A DNA stretch of 64,000 nucleotides from Planctomycetales bacterium (lineage in GTDB: Bacteria > Planctomycetota > Planctomycetia > Planctomycetales > Planctomycetaceae), in NCBI GenBank assembly GCA_028285345.1, contig JANQPT010000018.1, forward strand, positions 1 through 64,000. Direction: 5' to 3'. Under the pieces are notes generated by a model. The model saw only the letters and a list, made by a program, of their open reading frames with translations. It did not search any database and was not told the DNA's origin. Below are positions 53,644 through 62,417 of this stretch, piece after piece (positions within the stretch are counted from its first letter, which is position 1; each line of letters starts with the position of its first letter). The translations under genes and the position numbers were made by a program.

Positions 53644-53811
53644 AGTAATCGGCACGTGGTTTGTGTGTCGCGAAACTGAGTCAGGCGGTTTCCCAGATCA
53701 TACCCCCTGCCCTTTCGCCATCAAGCATTGAGGCGGTATGATGATTGCCGAGCCTAAAAAAATGTGGTGCACCGATCAGAGGATCTCGGTTTTAGGGGAG
53801 CAAATTGCGCG

Positions 53812-54717
53812 ATGCGTCAGACTTTGACTCGCTACGGCTGCTGCGTCGTGTTGGGAATGCTTGTCGGGATACTGATGACAAACAGCCCCTCCAGATCTGC
53901 ACGCGCGGATGAGAAGCAACCGACAAACGAAGAGACGATCAAATTGCTCAAGACTTTTGCGAGTGAATTTGTTCACATCACTCCCGGCTGCGGAAAATAT
54001 CCGTGCACTTTCCAAATGGGGAGCGCGACGGGCGAGGCGTCGGAACGTCCGGTGCACTGCGTTGCTTTCAATCATCAATTCTGGATTGCCAAATATGAAG
54101 TCCCACAGAATCTGTATCAGGCCGTGATGGGGACCAATCCGAGCCGCTGGAAGGGACCGCGAAATTCGGTCGAAAACATCGACTTCAAAGAAGTGACGGA
54201 ATTCTGCCGCCGCGCCACGCAGTTGATGCGTGAGGCCAAGTTGCTGTCACAGCACGAAGAGATTCGCCTGCCGAGTGAAGCGGAATGGGAATACTGCTGC
54301 CGCGCTGGAACCACGACGGCTTACAGCTTCGGCGACGAAGCGACTGCCGAGGGAGATCAGGGAAAGAAGGCGACGCGGTTAGACGCCTACGCTTGGCATA
54401 CCGGAAACGCGGCGGGCAACGATCCGCCGGTCGGAGCGCTGAAACCGAATCCCTGGGGACTGTACGACATGCACGGCTATCTGTGGGAATTCGTCAGCGA
54501 TGGTTGGAAGGACGATTATCGCTGCGCTGCAACTGATGGAAAAAGTCGCCGGTCAGCTCCGGCGGAGGCAGGTGACGCGCAGGTGGTCCTGCGGGGAGGC
54601 TCCTGGAAAGATCGCTATCACAAACTACGCAGCAGTTCGCGGCGAGCCGCTGCAATGAGTCTCAAAGACGACGCGGTTGGGTTTCGCTGCGTGAAAGCTT
54701 GTGTTTCCGGCCGATGA
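53812..54717 (+). CDS. SUMF1/formylglycine-generating-enzyme-family protein
   Basis: A 301-residue exported protein: a signal peptide (YGCCVVLGMLVGILMTN) and a SUMF1 domain from about residue 55, with FWIAKYEVPQNLYQAVMG, RLPSEAEWEYCCRAG, NPWGLYDMHGYLWEFVSDGW and the closing VLRGGSWKDRY plus AVGFRCVK. The family contains sulfatase-activating enzymes but most bacterial members are not shown to do this. The two copper-binding Cys of true FGE cannot be identified confidently. ATG 53812 has GGGGAG upstream. Many planctomycetes encode many sulfatases, which fits the context generally. Confidence 0.87.
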   Translation: MRQTLTRYGCCVVLGMLVGILMTNSPSRSARADEKQPTNEETIKLLKTFASEFVHITPGCGKYPCTFQMGSATGEASERPVHCVAFNHQFWIAKYEVPQNLYQAVMGTNPSRWKGPRNSVENIDFKEVTEFCRRATQLMREAKLLSQHEEIRLPSEAEWEYCCRAGTTTAYSFGDEATAEGDQGKKATRLDAYAWHTGNAAGNDPPVGALKPNPWGLYDMHGYLWEFVSDGWKDDYRCAATDGKSRRSAPAEAGDAQVVLRGGSWKDRYHKLRSSSRRAAAMSLKDDAVGFRCVKACVSGR

Positions 54718-54977
54718 ACAGGACGGCGCGATCTTGCGATTCTTGTGGATTTCTGCCGATTTTGGCGTTACTTTCGGCCGGAAGTTGTTTAATCTTGCCT
54801 CTTAAGAGTGCCGCCAACGACTCACAAACGCAGCAGGGCCGGGGCTTTGCTGTTCTTTTCGAGGTCGTGGCCGGGCGAAAAATCCCTCTCTCAATCCACA
54901 CCGGGATCCGACCGGTGAATCGGATGTCCAAAAAAGATCTATTACGACGGAAAAAGCAGATGCTCGCAGCGACTTAA
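54714..54977 (+). CDS. Doubtful 87-residue ORF coupled to the SUMF1 gene
   Basis: Its ATG overlaps the SUMF1 TGA (ATGA). It has a hydrophobic start ([19 protein letters not shown]) and a basic C-terminus ([12 protein letters not shown]). Composition is not clearly coding and no family is recognised; the overlap is its only real support. The surrounding 300 bases to the S1-protein gene otherwise hold no feature. Confidence 0.3.
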   Translation: MNRTARSCDSCGFLPILALLSAGSCLILPLKSAANDSQTQQGRGFAVLFEVVAGRKIPLSIHTGIRPVNRMSKKDLLRRKKQMLAAT

Positions 54978-55017
54978 CGGCCGCGCAGTCATCGGTATCG
55001 TCCATCAGGATGCAGCT

Positions 55018-56916
55018 ATGAATTCGGAACAGTCCGCCCCCACCGACCAAGATCCCGAAGTGCCCGCGAAACCCACAACGGCAGCCGACTCTTTGGTCCA
55101 AGAGGTACAAGTGCCGGAGTCTACCGACGAGTCTCAGCCGTCGCAGGCCCCGCCCTCGACAGAAGATTCTCAAAGTAACAGCGGCAGGGCTGCCGAGAAT
55201 CCGCCAGCGGCGACGACACCGTCTGATTCGGCGCCGACAACAGAGCAATTGCCGGCGGACACGCAGGTGGAAACTGATGCCGCGCCACAGTCAGTAGATG
55301 CTGCCGCGGTGGAGACAAACGTTGCAGATGTTGGAGCGTCATCGCCAACGACGGAGACGCCTGCAGCGGATTCGTCCACGTCGACGTCTTCCGGCAGCGA
55401 AGAATCCCCTGCGGACCAGACAGCCGGCGCAGCTGCAGCGTCCGATGAGACAGCGGCGCGTCCCCGCGTGCGTCTCAACCCGACGGTTGATCCGGCACAG
55501 ATCAAGGCGATTCCCAGTCCGTCGTTATCAAGCCCGACCGCCGGCCCTCCTGCGGAACAACAGGCCGCCTCCACACGTGACGCCGCTGCCGCTGAAGCAG
55601 AAATGACAAGCGCCGTGGATGCGCTGCAGGCGGAATCTGCCGCTGCCGCGCCGTCGTCTCCAGCCGCGCCGGTCGAACTGCCTCCGGCCAATGAAGAGCT
55701 GGATTCGGACATTGAGGCCCAGTTGGCTGCCGCGATGGCAGGCGAGCAAGCCGCGCCGAGCCCTGAGTCCGCCCCGGCCGCTGAAGAATCGGTCTCGGAA
55801 GAAGAGCTTGAAGCTGGGACGAAGTTAAAGGGACGCGTGCAGTCAATCCAAAAGGAAAACATTCTGCTCGACGTTGGATTTCGCGCGTCGGCGATGGTGT
55901 CGCTGAGACAGTTCGAAGGCCGCAAGCAGCCGCAGTTGGGACAAGAACTGGAGATAGTAGTCGACCGCTACGATGCCGACGACGGGTTGTTGTTGGCCAG
56001 CCTGCCGAGAGCCGCGCGCTCAGCGGGCAACTGGGACGAAGTCGCCGTCGACCAGGTCGTCGAGTGCCTGGTCAAGAAGTCGAACAAAGGGGGTCTTGAA
56101 GTCAGCGTCAGTAACCTGCGCGGCTTCATGCCGGCCAGCCAAGTCGACCTGGGGTTTGTCTCCAGCTTGGACGAGTACGTCGGTCAGAAATTGACCGCGA
56201 AAGTGATTGAAGTCAAACCGGAGAAGCGCAATCTGGTCGTCAGCCGTCGCGCGTACTTGCAGGACGAGCGCGAGGAGATCGCCAAAGATCTGTGGCAGGC
56301 GCTTGAAGTGGGACAAACGCGGACCGGTAAGGTCAAAACGATCAAGGACTATGGCGCGTTTGTCGACATCGGCGGCATCGACGGTTTGCTGCACGTAGCG
56401 GAGTTGAGTTGGACGCGGGTCAATCACCCCCGGGACATTCTCAAGGACGGCCAGGAACTGGACGTACAAATTATCTCGATCGACCTGGACAAGAAAAAAA
56501 TCAGTCTTTCCCTAAAGCAGCTCTCGAAAGATCCTTGGGAGGAATGTGTCGATCGCTATCCGGTGGAATCGGTCGTTCGTGGCAAGGTCTCGAATATTGC
56601 GAACTTTGGAGCATTTGTTGAAATCGAGACAGGTGTTGAGGGTCTGATCCATATCAGCGAGCTGGATTACCGGCGGATTAACAAGGTCACCGACGTGCTT
56701 TCTCCCGGTGAGGAGGTCGAAGCTAAAGTCGTCTCGATCGATCCGGAGCGCAAACGCATCGGGCTGTCGATCAAAGCCTTGAAAGCCAAACCGGAACCGG
56801 AGAAAAAACCGCAGGACGAAGACCTCGCGCCCAGCGGCGGCGAAACCTACCAGCGCAAACGCAAAGGCCCGCTCAAAGGAGGGACCGGCGACAGCACGGG
56901 ACCTCTGTTCGGTTAG
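55018..56916 (+). CDS. S1-domain RNA-binding protein with low-complexity N-terminus
   Basis: A 632-residue ribosomal-protein-S1-like protein. Residues 1-265 are low-complexity, rich in Ala, Ser, Pro, Thr, Glu and Gln, with no fold. Four S1 repeats follow at about 267-335, 350-418, 430-500 and 517-585, for example [20 protein letters not shown] with HVAELSW, and [21 protein letters not shown] basic tail ends the protein ([12 protein letters not shown]). Standard S1 has six domains, so this could be the genus's main S1 or a paralogue that binds mRNA during translation. Stop is TAG. Confidence 0.85.
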   Translation: MNSEQSAPTDQDPEVPAKPTTAADSLVQEVQVPESTDESQPSQAPPSTEDSQSNSGRAAENPPAATTPSDSAPTTEQLPADTQVETDAAPQSVDAAAVETNVADVGASSPTTETPAADSSTSTSSGSEESPADQTAGAAAASDETAARPRVRLNPTVDPAQIKAIPSPSLSSPTAGPPAEQQAASTRDAAAAEAEMTSAVDALQAESAAAAPSSPAAPVELPPANEELDSDIEAQLAAAMAGEQAAPSPESAPAAEESVSEEELEAGTKLKGRVQSIQKENILLDVGFRASAMVSLRQFEGRKQPQLGQELEIVVDRYDADDGLLLASLPRAARSAGNWDEVAVDQVVECLVKKSNKGGLEVSVSNLRGFMPASQVDLGFVSSLDEYVGQKLTAKVIEVKPEKRNLVVSRRAYLQDEREEIAKDLWQALEVGQTRTGKVKTIKDYGAFVDIGGIDGLLHVAELSWTRVNHPRDILKDGQELDVQIISIDLDKKKISLSLKQLSKDPWEECVDRYPVESVVRGKVSNIANFGAFVEIETGVEGLIHISELDYRRINKVTDVLSPGEEVEAKVVSIDPERKRIGLSIKALKAKPEPEKKPQDEDLAPSGGETYQRKRKGPLKGGTGDSTGPLFG

Positions 56917-56979
56917 GAAGGCGGAGCGAGACGGCAGTTCGTGGCCGCGGCGACTGCCCGGCGGGAATTCGACAGTTCC

Positions 56980-59358
56980 ATGATGCAGAGTTCCACCAGC
57001 GCCGCGCCTGCCCGATGGTTAACATGGCTGCTCTATTCCGTGTTCTTCGCGTCGGGCGTTAGCGGGCTGATGTATGAAGTCGTGTGGGTGCGGATGCTGA
57101 CCCGCGTGCTGGGCAGTACGGCTTATGCGACGTCGACGGTCCTGGCTGTCTTTATGGCGGGGCTGGGATTGGGCAGCTTTGTGATCGGGCGGTTCGTGGA
57201 TCGCGTCCGAAACCCGCTCGCCTGGTATGCGGGCTTGGAAGTGGGGATCGGCGTCACGGCGTTTTTGTCGTTGATGTTGCCAGAGCGGCTGGTTCCGCTG
57301 TACCGAATGATCTATACCGCTGCGGGCGATTCGCGGCCGATGCTCACTGCGGGGCAAGTCGCAATTGCGGTCGCCGTGCTGCTGATCCCCACCACATTGA
57401 TGGGGGCCACGCTGCCGACACTCTGCACGTTCGGCGCGCGGCGGATGACCGACTTTTCGCGGACGGCGGCAACGCTGTATGCCGTGAATACGCTTGGAGC
57501 GGTGCTCGGGGTCTTGGCGGCGGGGTTTTTGTTTTTGGGGACAATTGGCGAGACGAACACGATTGCCGTGGGGGCGTTGTTGAATCTGCTGGCAGCGGCA
57601 ATTGCCTGGAGCATGTCGCGGTCGGCGGCCGCTTCCGCGGTGGATCAGTCTCAACAGACAGCTGCGACGCGGGAAGCGGATGAACCGTCGCGGCGGAGGT
57701 TGCCGGCCGGGCTGCGCGGCCTGGTGTGGCTCACGTTTTCTGCAGCGGGTTTCATCGCACTGGCGAACGAGGTCCTCTGGGGACGGATGCTGATTCTGTG
57801 CCAAGGGACAAGCATTTATGCCTTCAGTTCAATGCTGGCGGTCGCGTTAATGGGGATTGGATGCGGCAGTCTGATCGTGGGCCGCTTCGCCGATCGGCTT
57901 CGCGCGCCGGTGCTGCAGTTGGCGCGGGTGCAATTTGGAATCGCGATTGTTTCGTGCGCCTCGTTGTACCTCTACGGCTGGCTCGGACGTTTTCCAGAAC
58001 CATCGCTGCGTTACGGAACTGATTTGCATTGGCTGCTGATCGCGCCGCTGGTGTTGCTGGGGCCGCTCTCGTTTCTGTGGGGCGCGACGTTTCCGCTGGC
58101 GGTGCGCTGTTACGGCACAACGGCCGAGCGCGCGGGGCGTGAAGTGTCGCTGCTCTATGTGGGGAATACGCTGGGGAGCATCCTGGGTGCGGCGGCGGCC
58201 GGATTTTGGTTGATCGGCCGTTTCGGGGTCAGCCGCAGCGCGATCGGACTGGCGCTGGCCAGCGCGGTGGCCGGATTGGTGCTGTTTTTCGCGCGGCCAG
58301 GACGCAGTCGGATCTCAATAATCGATTTGCTGCTGATCGTCATCTGCATCACAGCATGGCTGCGAATCGGTGATCCCTATTATCAACTCATCTATGACCG
58401 CTTGCAAAAGTGGTTTCAAGGGAAAGCGGCCTACGTCTATGAACACATCGAAGAACCGGCCGGCACGACGACCGCGTTTGGACTGGGGAATACGTTCAAT
58501 CTCCACAACAAACGGCTCAATACGTATCGGCAGCTGTGGGTCAATGGACAGGGCATGACTACGCTCTGCACGGAAGCAAAGTTGATGGCGCACATGCCGC
58601 TGGCGCTGGTTGATGATCCGAAGAGTATTCTGGTGATCTGCTTCGGCATGGGGACCACGGTCCGCTCCGCCGCACTGCATGACGACGTTGACGTGACCGC
58701 AGTCGAATTGCTGCCGGGCGTGATCGAATGCTTCAAGTATTATCATCCCGACGCCAAAGCGATCCTCGATCAGCCCAACATCTCGATCCACGCCGACGAC
58801 GGGCGGAACTTTTTGTTGATGCGCGACGAGCGGTACGATGTCATCACCATCGACCCCGCCCCGCCCTTTTTTAGCGCAGGGACGGTGAATCTGTACACGC
58901 GTGAATTCTTCGAGCTTGTCAAATCGCGGCTCAACCCGGGCGGCGTATTGTGTCTGTGGCTCCCGCCGGCGAATGAAGTCGAAGCCAAAATGGTCGTCCG
59001 CTCCTTTCTGGATGTCTTTCCGCACACCGACGTCTGGACCGGTGCGACGTATAAGGGGTTGTTTTTGATCGGCAGCGAGGAACCGTTTGAAGATGTGCCG
59101 GCGAAGATTCACCGCATTTATCAGAACCCGAAACTGGTCGTCGACCTGACCGAATGGGATCCGACGTGCGCGACCGCCGAACAGGTTTTAGATTTGTATA
59201 TCTCAGCCGGCGATGCGGTGCAGAAGCTGTATCAAGATGTGCCCGCGGTCACCGACGACCGGCCGTATACGGAATTTCCGCTGCTGCGGGTGATCAACGA
59301 GCACGAACCGATTGAACTAAACGGGGACCGGCTGCGTTCGGAGTTGGGGGAGAAGTAG
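56980..59358 (+). CDS. Fused membrane transporter-like domain and spermidine-synthase-like domain
   Basis: A 792-residue protein. Residues about 10-445 contain some 12-14 hydrophobic helices (LYSVFFASGVSGLMYEVVWV; GAVLGVLAAGFLFLGTIG) of the MFS-like fused-synthase type. Residues about 470-785 form a Rossmann methyltransferase/spermidine-synthase fold (VICFGMGTTVRSAALHDDVD; VELLPGVIECF; IDPAPPFFSAG). The polyamine-binding acids of true synthases are only partly identifiable, so the substrate is uncertain. ATG 56980 is chosen; GTG 56941 would add 13 residues. Stop is TAG. Confidence 0.85.
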   Translation: MMQSSTSAAPARWLTWLLYSVFFASGVSGLMYEVVWVRMLTRVLGSTAYATSTVLAVFMAGLGLGSFVIGRFVDRVRNPLAWYAGLEVGIGVTAFLSLMLPERLVPLYRMIYTAAGDSRPMLTAGQVAIAVAVLLIPTTLMGATLPTLCTFGARRMTDFSRTAATLYAVNTLGAVLGVLAAGFLFLGTIGETNTIAVGALLNLLAAAIAWSMSRSAAASAVDQSQQTAATREADEPSRRRLPAGLRGLVWLTFSAAGFIALANEVLWGRMLILCQGTSIYAFSSMLAVALMGIGCGSLIVGRFADRLRAPVLQLARVQFGIAIVSCASLYLYGWLGRFPEPSLRYGTDLHWLLIAPLVLLGPLSFLWGATFPLAVRCYGTTAERAGREVSLLYVGNTLGSILGAAAAGFWLIGRFGVSRSAIGLALASAVAGLVLFFARPGRSRISIIDLLLIVICITAWLRIGDPYYQLIYDRLQKWFQGKAAYVYEHIEEPAGTTTAFGLGNTFNLHNKRLNTYRQLWVNGQGMTTLCTEAKLMAHMPLALVDDPKSILVICFGMGTTVRSAALHDDVDVTAVELLPGVIECFKYYHPDAKAILDQPNISIHADDGRNFLLMRDERYDVITIDPAPPFFSAGTVNLYTREFFELVKSRLNPGGVLCLWLPPANEVEAKMVVRSFLDVFPHTDVWTGATYKGLFLIGSEEPFEDVPAKIHRIYQNPKLVVDLTEWDPTCATAEQVLDLYISAGDAVQKLYQDVPAVTDDRPYTEFPLLRVINEHEPIELNGDRLRSELGEK

Positions 59359-59392
59359 ATTCACCACGGAGACACGGAGAAAGCGATACTCT

Positions 59393-59539
59393 GGTTCCCA
59401 AACTCCAGTTTGGGAACCCAATTTCTCGAAGCTCTGCTTCCTGTTTGCGAATTCACATTGATATTCGTGTGCATCCAACGAATGGGGATGCGAAGCAGAG
59501 CTTCGCGGATCTGCGTTCCCAAGCTGGAGCTTGGGAACG
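59393..59539. repeat. Composite inverted repeat with nested hairpins
   Basis: Outer hairpins GGTTCCCAAACT-cc-AGTTTGGGAACC (59393-59418) and CGTTCCCAAGCT-gg-AGCTTGGGAACG (59514-59539), inner hairpins GAAGC-tct-GCTTC and CGAAGC-aga-GCTTCG (59491-59505). The two halves are reverse complements of each other over about 50 bp, the same architecture as 46371-46529. It lies between the fused-synthase gene and pepT. Confidence 0.85.
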
Positions 59540-59588
59540 AGAGGGGGTTGACCATGGAGGTATGGAGAGAAACTCAGGAGATTCAACT

Positions 59589-60827
59589 GTGACGACGTTA
59601 CTTGAACGGTTCTTGCGGTATGCCAAACTCGATACGCAGGCGGATGAGACGAGCAGCAGTTCGCCCAGTACGGAGAAGCAACTTGTGCTGAGCCGGATGT
59701 TGGCGGACGAATGTGGTGCGATGGGGCTCAAGGATGTGAGCTGCGATGAGTTTGGGAATGTGATGGCCACGATTCCCGCGACGGTCGCGCATGAAGCGCC
59801 AGTGATTGTCTGGTTGGCGCATGTTGATACGTCGCCGGAATTCAGCTCCGACGGGGTGCGGCCGATTGTGCACGACAATTATGCGGGGGGCGACATCGTC
59901 TTGCCGGGCGATCCACAGCAGGTGATTCGCGTGGAAGAGAACCCGGCGCTGCGGGAATTGATCGGCGGGACGATTGTGACGACCGACGGGACGACGCTGT
60001 TGGGGGCGGACGACAAATCGGGAATCGCGGTGATCATGACGGCGGCGGCGCGGCTCGTCGCCGATTCGTCGATTCAGCGGGGACCGGTGCGGATTTGTTT
60101 TACGTGCGACGAAGAGATCGGCCGGGGGACGGAAAACCTCGATTTGGAAAAACTGGGGGGCGTTTGTGGCTACACGCTCGACGGCGAGGGACGGGGCACG
60201 ATCGACAACGAGACCTTCTCCGCCGATCAGGCAGTGGTGACCGTGACCGGAGTGAACACGCACCCTTCCAAAGGGAAGGGTGTGATGGTCAATGCGATCA
60301 AAATCCTCAGCCGGTTCATCGATGCGCTGCCCCAGGATCGGCTGAGTCCCGAAACGACCGACGAGCGGGACGGTTTCGTGCATCCGTACGTGTTTGAAGG
60401 GGGCGTCGCCGAGGCGACGGCGCGGATTATACTGCGGGACTTTGATACGCCAAAGCTGGCGGAGTATTCGGCGCTGCTGGAGGAGATTGCCGCGCCGCTG
60501 CGCGCGGCCTATCCGCAAGCGCGGATCGAGATTGCGATCACGGAACAATACCGCAACATGGGCGACGGGCTAGAAACGGAGCCGCGGGCGGTGGCCAAGG
60601 CGGTCGAAGCGATGCGTGCCGCGGGCGTGGAGCCGCAACTGAGCGTGATTCGCGGCGGCACCGACGGCTCGCTACTGACCGCCGCCGGGCTGCCGACGCC
60701 AAACCTGTCGACCGGGCAGCACAACCCGCACTCGCCGCGGGAATGGACGAGTGTTGAAGAAATGGAAACGGCGGTGGAGATGCTGATCAAACTTGCCGAA
60801 GCTTGGGGCACCGAACGCGTGGAGTAA
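59589..60827 (+). CDS. pepT: Peptidase T (tripeptide aminopeptidase)
   Basis: A 412-residue M20 metallopeptidase that removes N-terminal residues from tripeptides in the cytoplasm. The zinc motifs are WLAHVDTS (H78, D80), GADDKSGIAVIM, the catalytic EEIGRGTE and a late IRGGTDGS. The GTG at 59589 gives the invariant TTLLERFLRYAKLDTQ start and has AGGAG eight bases upstream; longer ATG-initiated frames read into the palindromic repeat. Its stop lies only 5 bp from that of the convergent serine hydrolase gene. Confidence 0.96.
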   Translation: MTTLLERFLRYAKLDTQADETSSSSPSTEKQLVLSRMLADECGAMGLKDVSCDEFGNVMATIPATVAHEAPVIVWLAHVDTSPEFSSDGVRPIVHDNYAGGDIVLPGDPQQVIRVEENPALRELIGGTIVTTDGTTLLGADDKSGIAVIMTAAARLVADSSIQRGPVRICFTCDEEIGRGTENLDLEKLGGVCGYTLDGEGRGTIDNETFSADQAVVTVTGVNTHPSKGKGVMVNAIKILSRFIDALPQDRLSPETTDERDGFVHPYVFEGGVAEATARIILRDFDTPKLAEYSALLEEIAAPLRAAYPQARIEIAITEQYRNMGDGLETEPRAVAKAVEAMRAAGVEPQLSVIRGGTDGSLLTAAGLPTPNLSTGQHNPHSPREWTSVEEMETAVEMLIKLAEAWGTERVE

Positions 60828-60832
60828 GCGTC

Positions 60833-62371
60833 TCAGTTTTGGCGATGAAATGGCGGGATACTCTTGCCGCGCCAGCCGAGTCGCCGAACGTTGATGGACT
60901 CGACTTTCCCGTTTTCAGCCGGTTTGAAAGTGCAGAGCCAATCCATGTAGGGTTCGTCAACAACGGGCAACCGGGCGTAGAATGTCTCACCCGACCAATG
61001 AGACAGAGGGACTGCACGATTGGGACCAAATTGCAGCGTCAAGCCGGTTGCGGATTGCCCGATTGTGAGATCACCGTTGAGTTGATTGGCATAGTTGCCT
61101 GTATACTCAGCCAGCGGCCGCTGATAAGGCAAGTCGGGTTGCCTCTGTTTCTGCGCTTCCGCACGCTGTTTTAAGAGTGTTCGATCGGGATGTTCATCAG
61201 CGGTCTGCCAGAGCTTCCATTTGCCGCGATCCCATGCGCGATCGGCTCCGACTAAGAACGCATCGAACACGTCGTACATCAACATGCCGGCCAGATTGGT
61301 AGCTTCCAGATTCGTGAGCACAACGACGCCCAGATTCTCTTCGGGCATTAACCCGATCTGTACTCCGGAGCCGCCGTAATGCGTGACAATTTTCTTACCG
61401 CGATAGTCGAGGACTCCCCAACCCAATCCCCAGCCGTAGAATTTCGCCGCATAAATGTTCTCCGGTGATGCTTTGCGGATGGGGATCGAACAATGAATGG
61501 CGAACATCTCATTGATCGAATCGGTGCTGAGAATTTGCCGGCCTTGATATTCACCACCGGCAAGTAAGCATTTCATCCAATGGGTCATCTCTTGGGCGTT
61601 GGACTGAATCCCGTACGCGGCTGCGGCGATACGATTGCCGTCTTCGGCATTGACCGCCACAACTTGCTCACCGCGCAGGCGATGGTGCGAAGCGTAGTCA
61701 TCAGGCAGTGGATGAGGTCGAAAGGGAACCGTGGAATGCATATTTAAGGGGGCAAAGATTCGTTGGCTTACCAGCTCTTCCCAGGGTTTTCCGGCTGCGC
61801 GAGAAATGGTTTCGCCGGCTAAGATGTATTGGACGTTGCTGTAGCCGAACTGAGTTCGAAAACCGGCCTCAGGCTGCAGAAACTGCATGCGGCGGATGAT
61901 TTCTGCGCAGTTCCACCCCCGCCGCGGCAACAGGTCGCCACGTGCCAGCCCAGTGCGATGTGAGAGCAAATCGCGCAGGGAGACGTGCTTTGTCAAATAG
62001 TCATCGAATAATTTCAGTTTGAGATAGTGCCGCCGGACCGGCTCATCCCATTGAAGTTTTGCTTCGTCAACCAAGATCGCCGCAGTCGCTGCGGTGAACG
62101 ATTTGGAGAGGGAGGCGATGGCGAACAACGTCGTGGAATCGACAGACGCCGAGTGGCCCAGTTTGCGAACACCAAAGCCCTCGATAAAAACGATCTGACC
62201 GTCATTAACGACGGCAATCGCCAAACCAGGCACGTGCCATTGACGCATGGCATCGGTGATATACGGCTTGCTGTTCGCAAAACGATCGTCAGCGGAGGCT
62301 GCCGAACCGACAGCCATGATGATCAAGGACACCACGGTGCGAACTACGTAGTGCTTACAACTAAGCTCCAT
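60833..62371 (-). CDS. Exported class C beta-lactamase-like serine hydrolase
   Basis: A 512-residue protein with a signal peptide (VVSLIIMAVGSAASA) and the penicillin-binding-protein/beta-lactamase family motifs: SLSK at residues 87-90 (catalytic Ser-x-x-Lys), YSN in QFGYSNVQYI and HYGGSG. A C-terminal domain after residue 400 (DUF3471-type) contains beta-rich sequence up to RLGWRGKSIPPF. The family includes esterases and D-aminopeptidases as well as beta-lactamases; resistance should not be assumed. Confidence 0.9.
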   Translation of the reverse strand: MELSCKHYVVRTVVSLIIMAVGSAASADDRFANSKPYITDAMRQWHVPGLAIAVVNDGQIVFIEGFGVRKLGHSASVDSTTLFAIASLSKSFTAATAAILVDEAKLQWDEPVRRHYLKLKLFDDYLTKHVSLRDLLSHRTGLARGDLLPRRGWNCAEIIRRMQFLQPEAGFRTQFGYSNVQYILAGETISRAAGKPWEELVSQRIFAPLNMHSTVPFRPHPLPDDYASHHRLRGEQVVAVNAEDGNRIAAAAYGIQSNAQEMTHWMKCLLAGGEYQGRQILSTDSINEMFAIHCSIPIRKASPENIYAAKFYGWGLGWGVLDYRGKKIVTHYGGSGVQIGLMPEENLGVVVLTNLEATNLAGMLMYDVFDAFLVGADRAWDRGKWKLWQTADEHPDRTLLKQRAEAQKQRQPDLPYQRPLAEYTGNYANQLNGDLTIGQSATGLTLQFGPNRAVPLSHWSGETFYARLPVVDEPYMDWLCTFKPAENGKVESINVRRLGWRGKSIPPFHRQN

Positions 62372-62417
62372 GGGCTAACTCACGAGCGTCATTAACTCCA
62401 CAGCACATCGGGCCATG

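Noticed and set aside
60828-60832. Possible terminator between pepT and the serine hydrolase
   Set aside because: Only 5 bp separate the two stop codons; no hairpin fits there.
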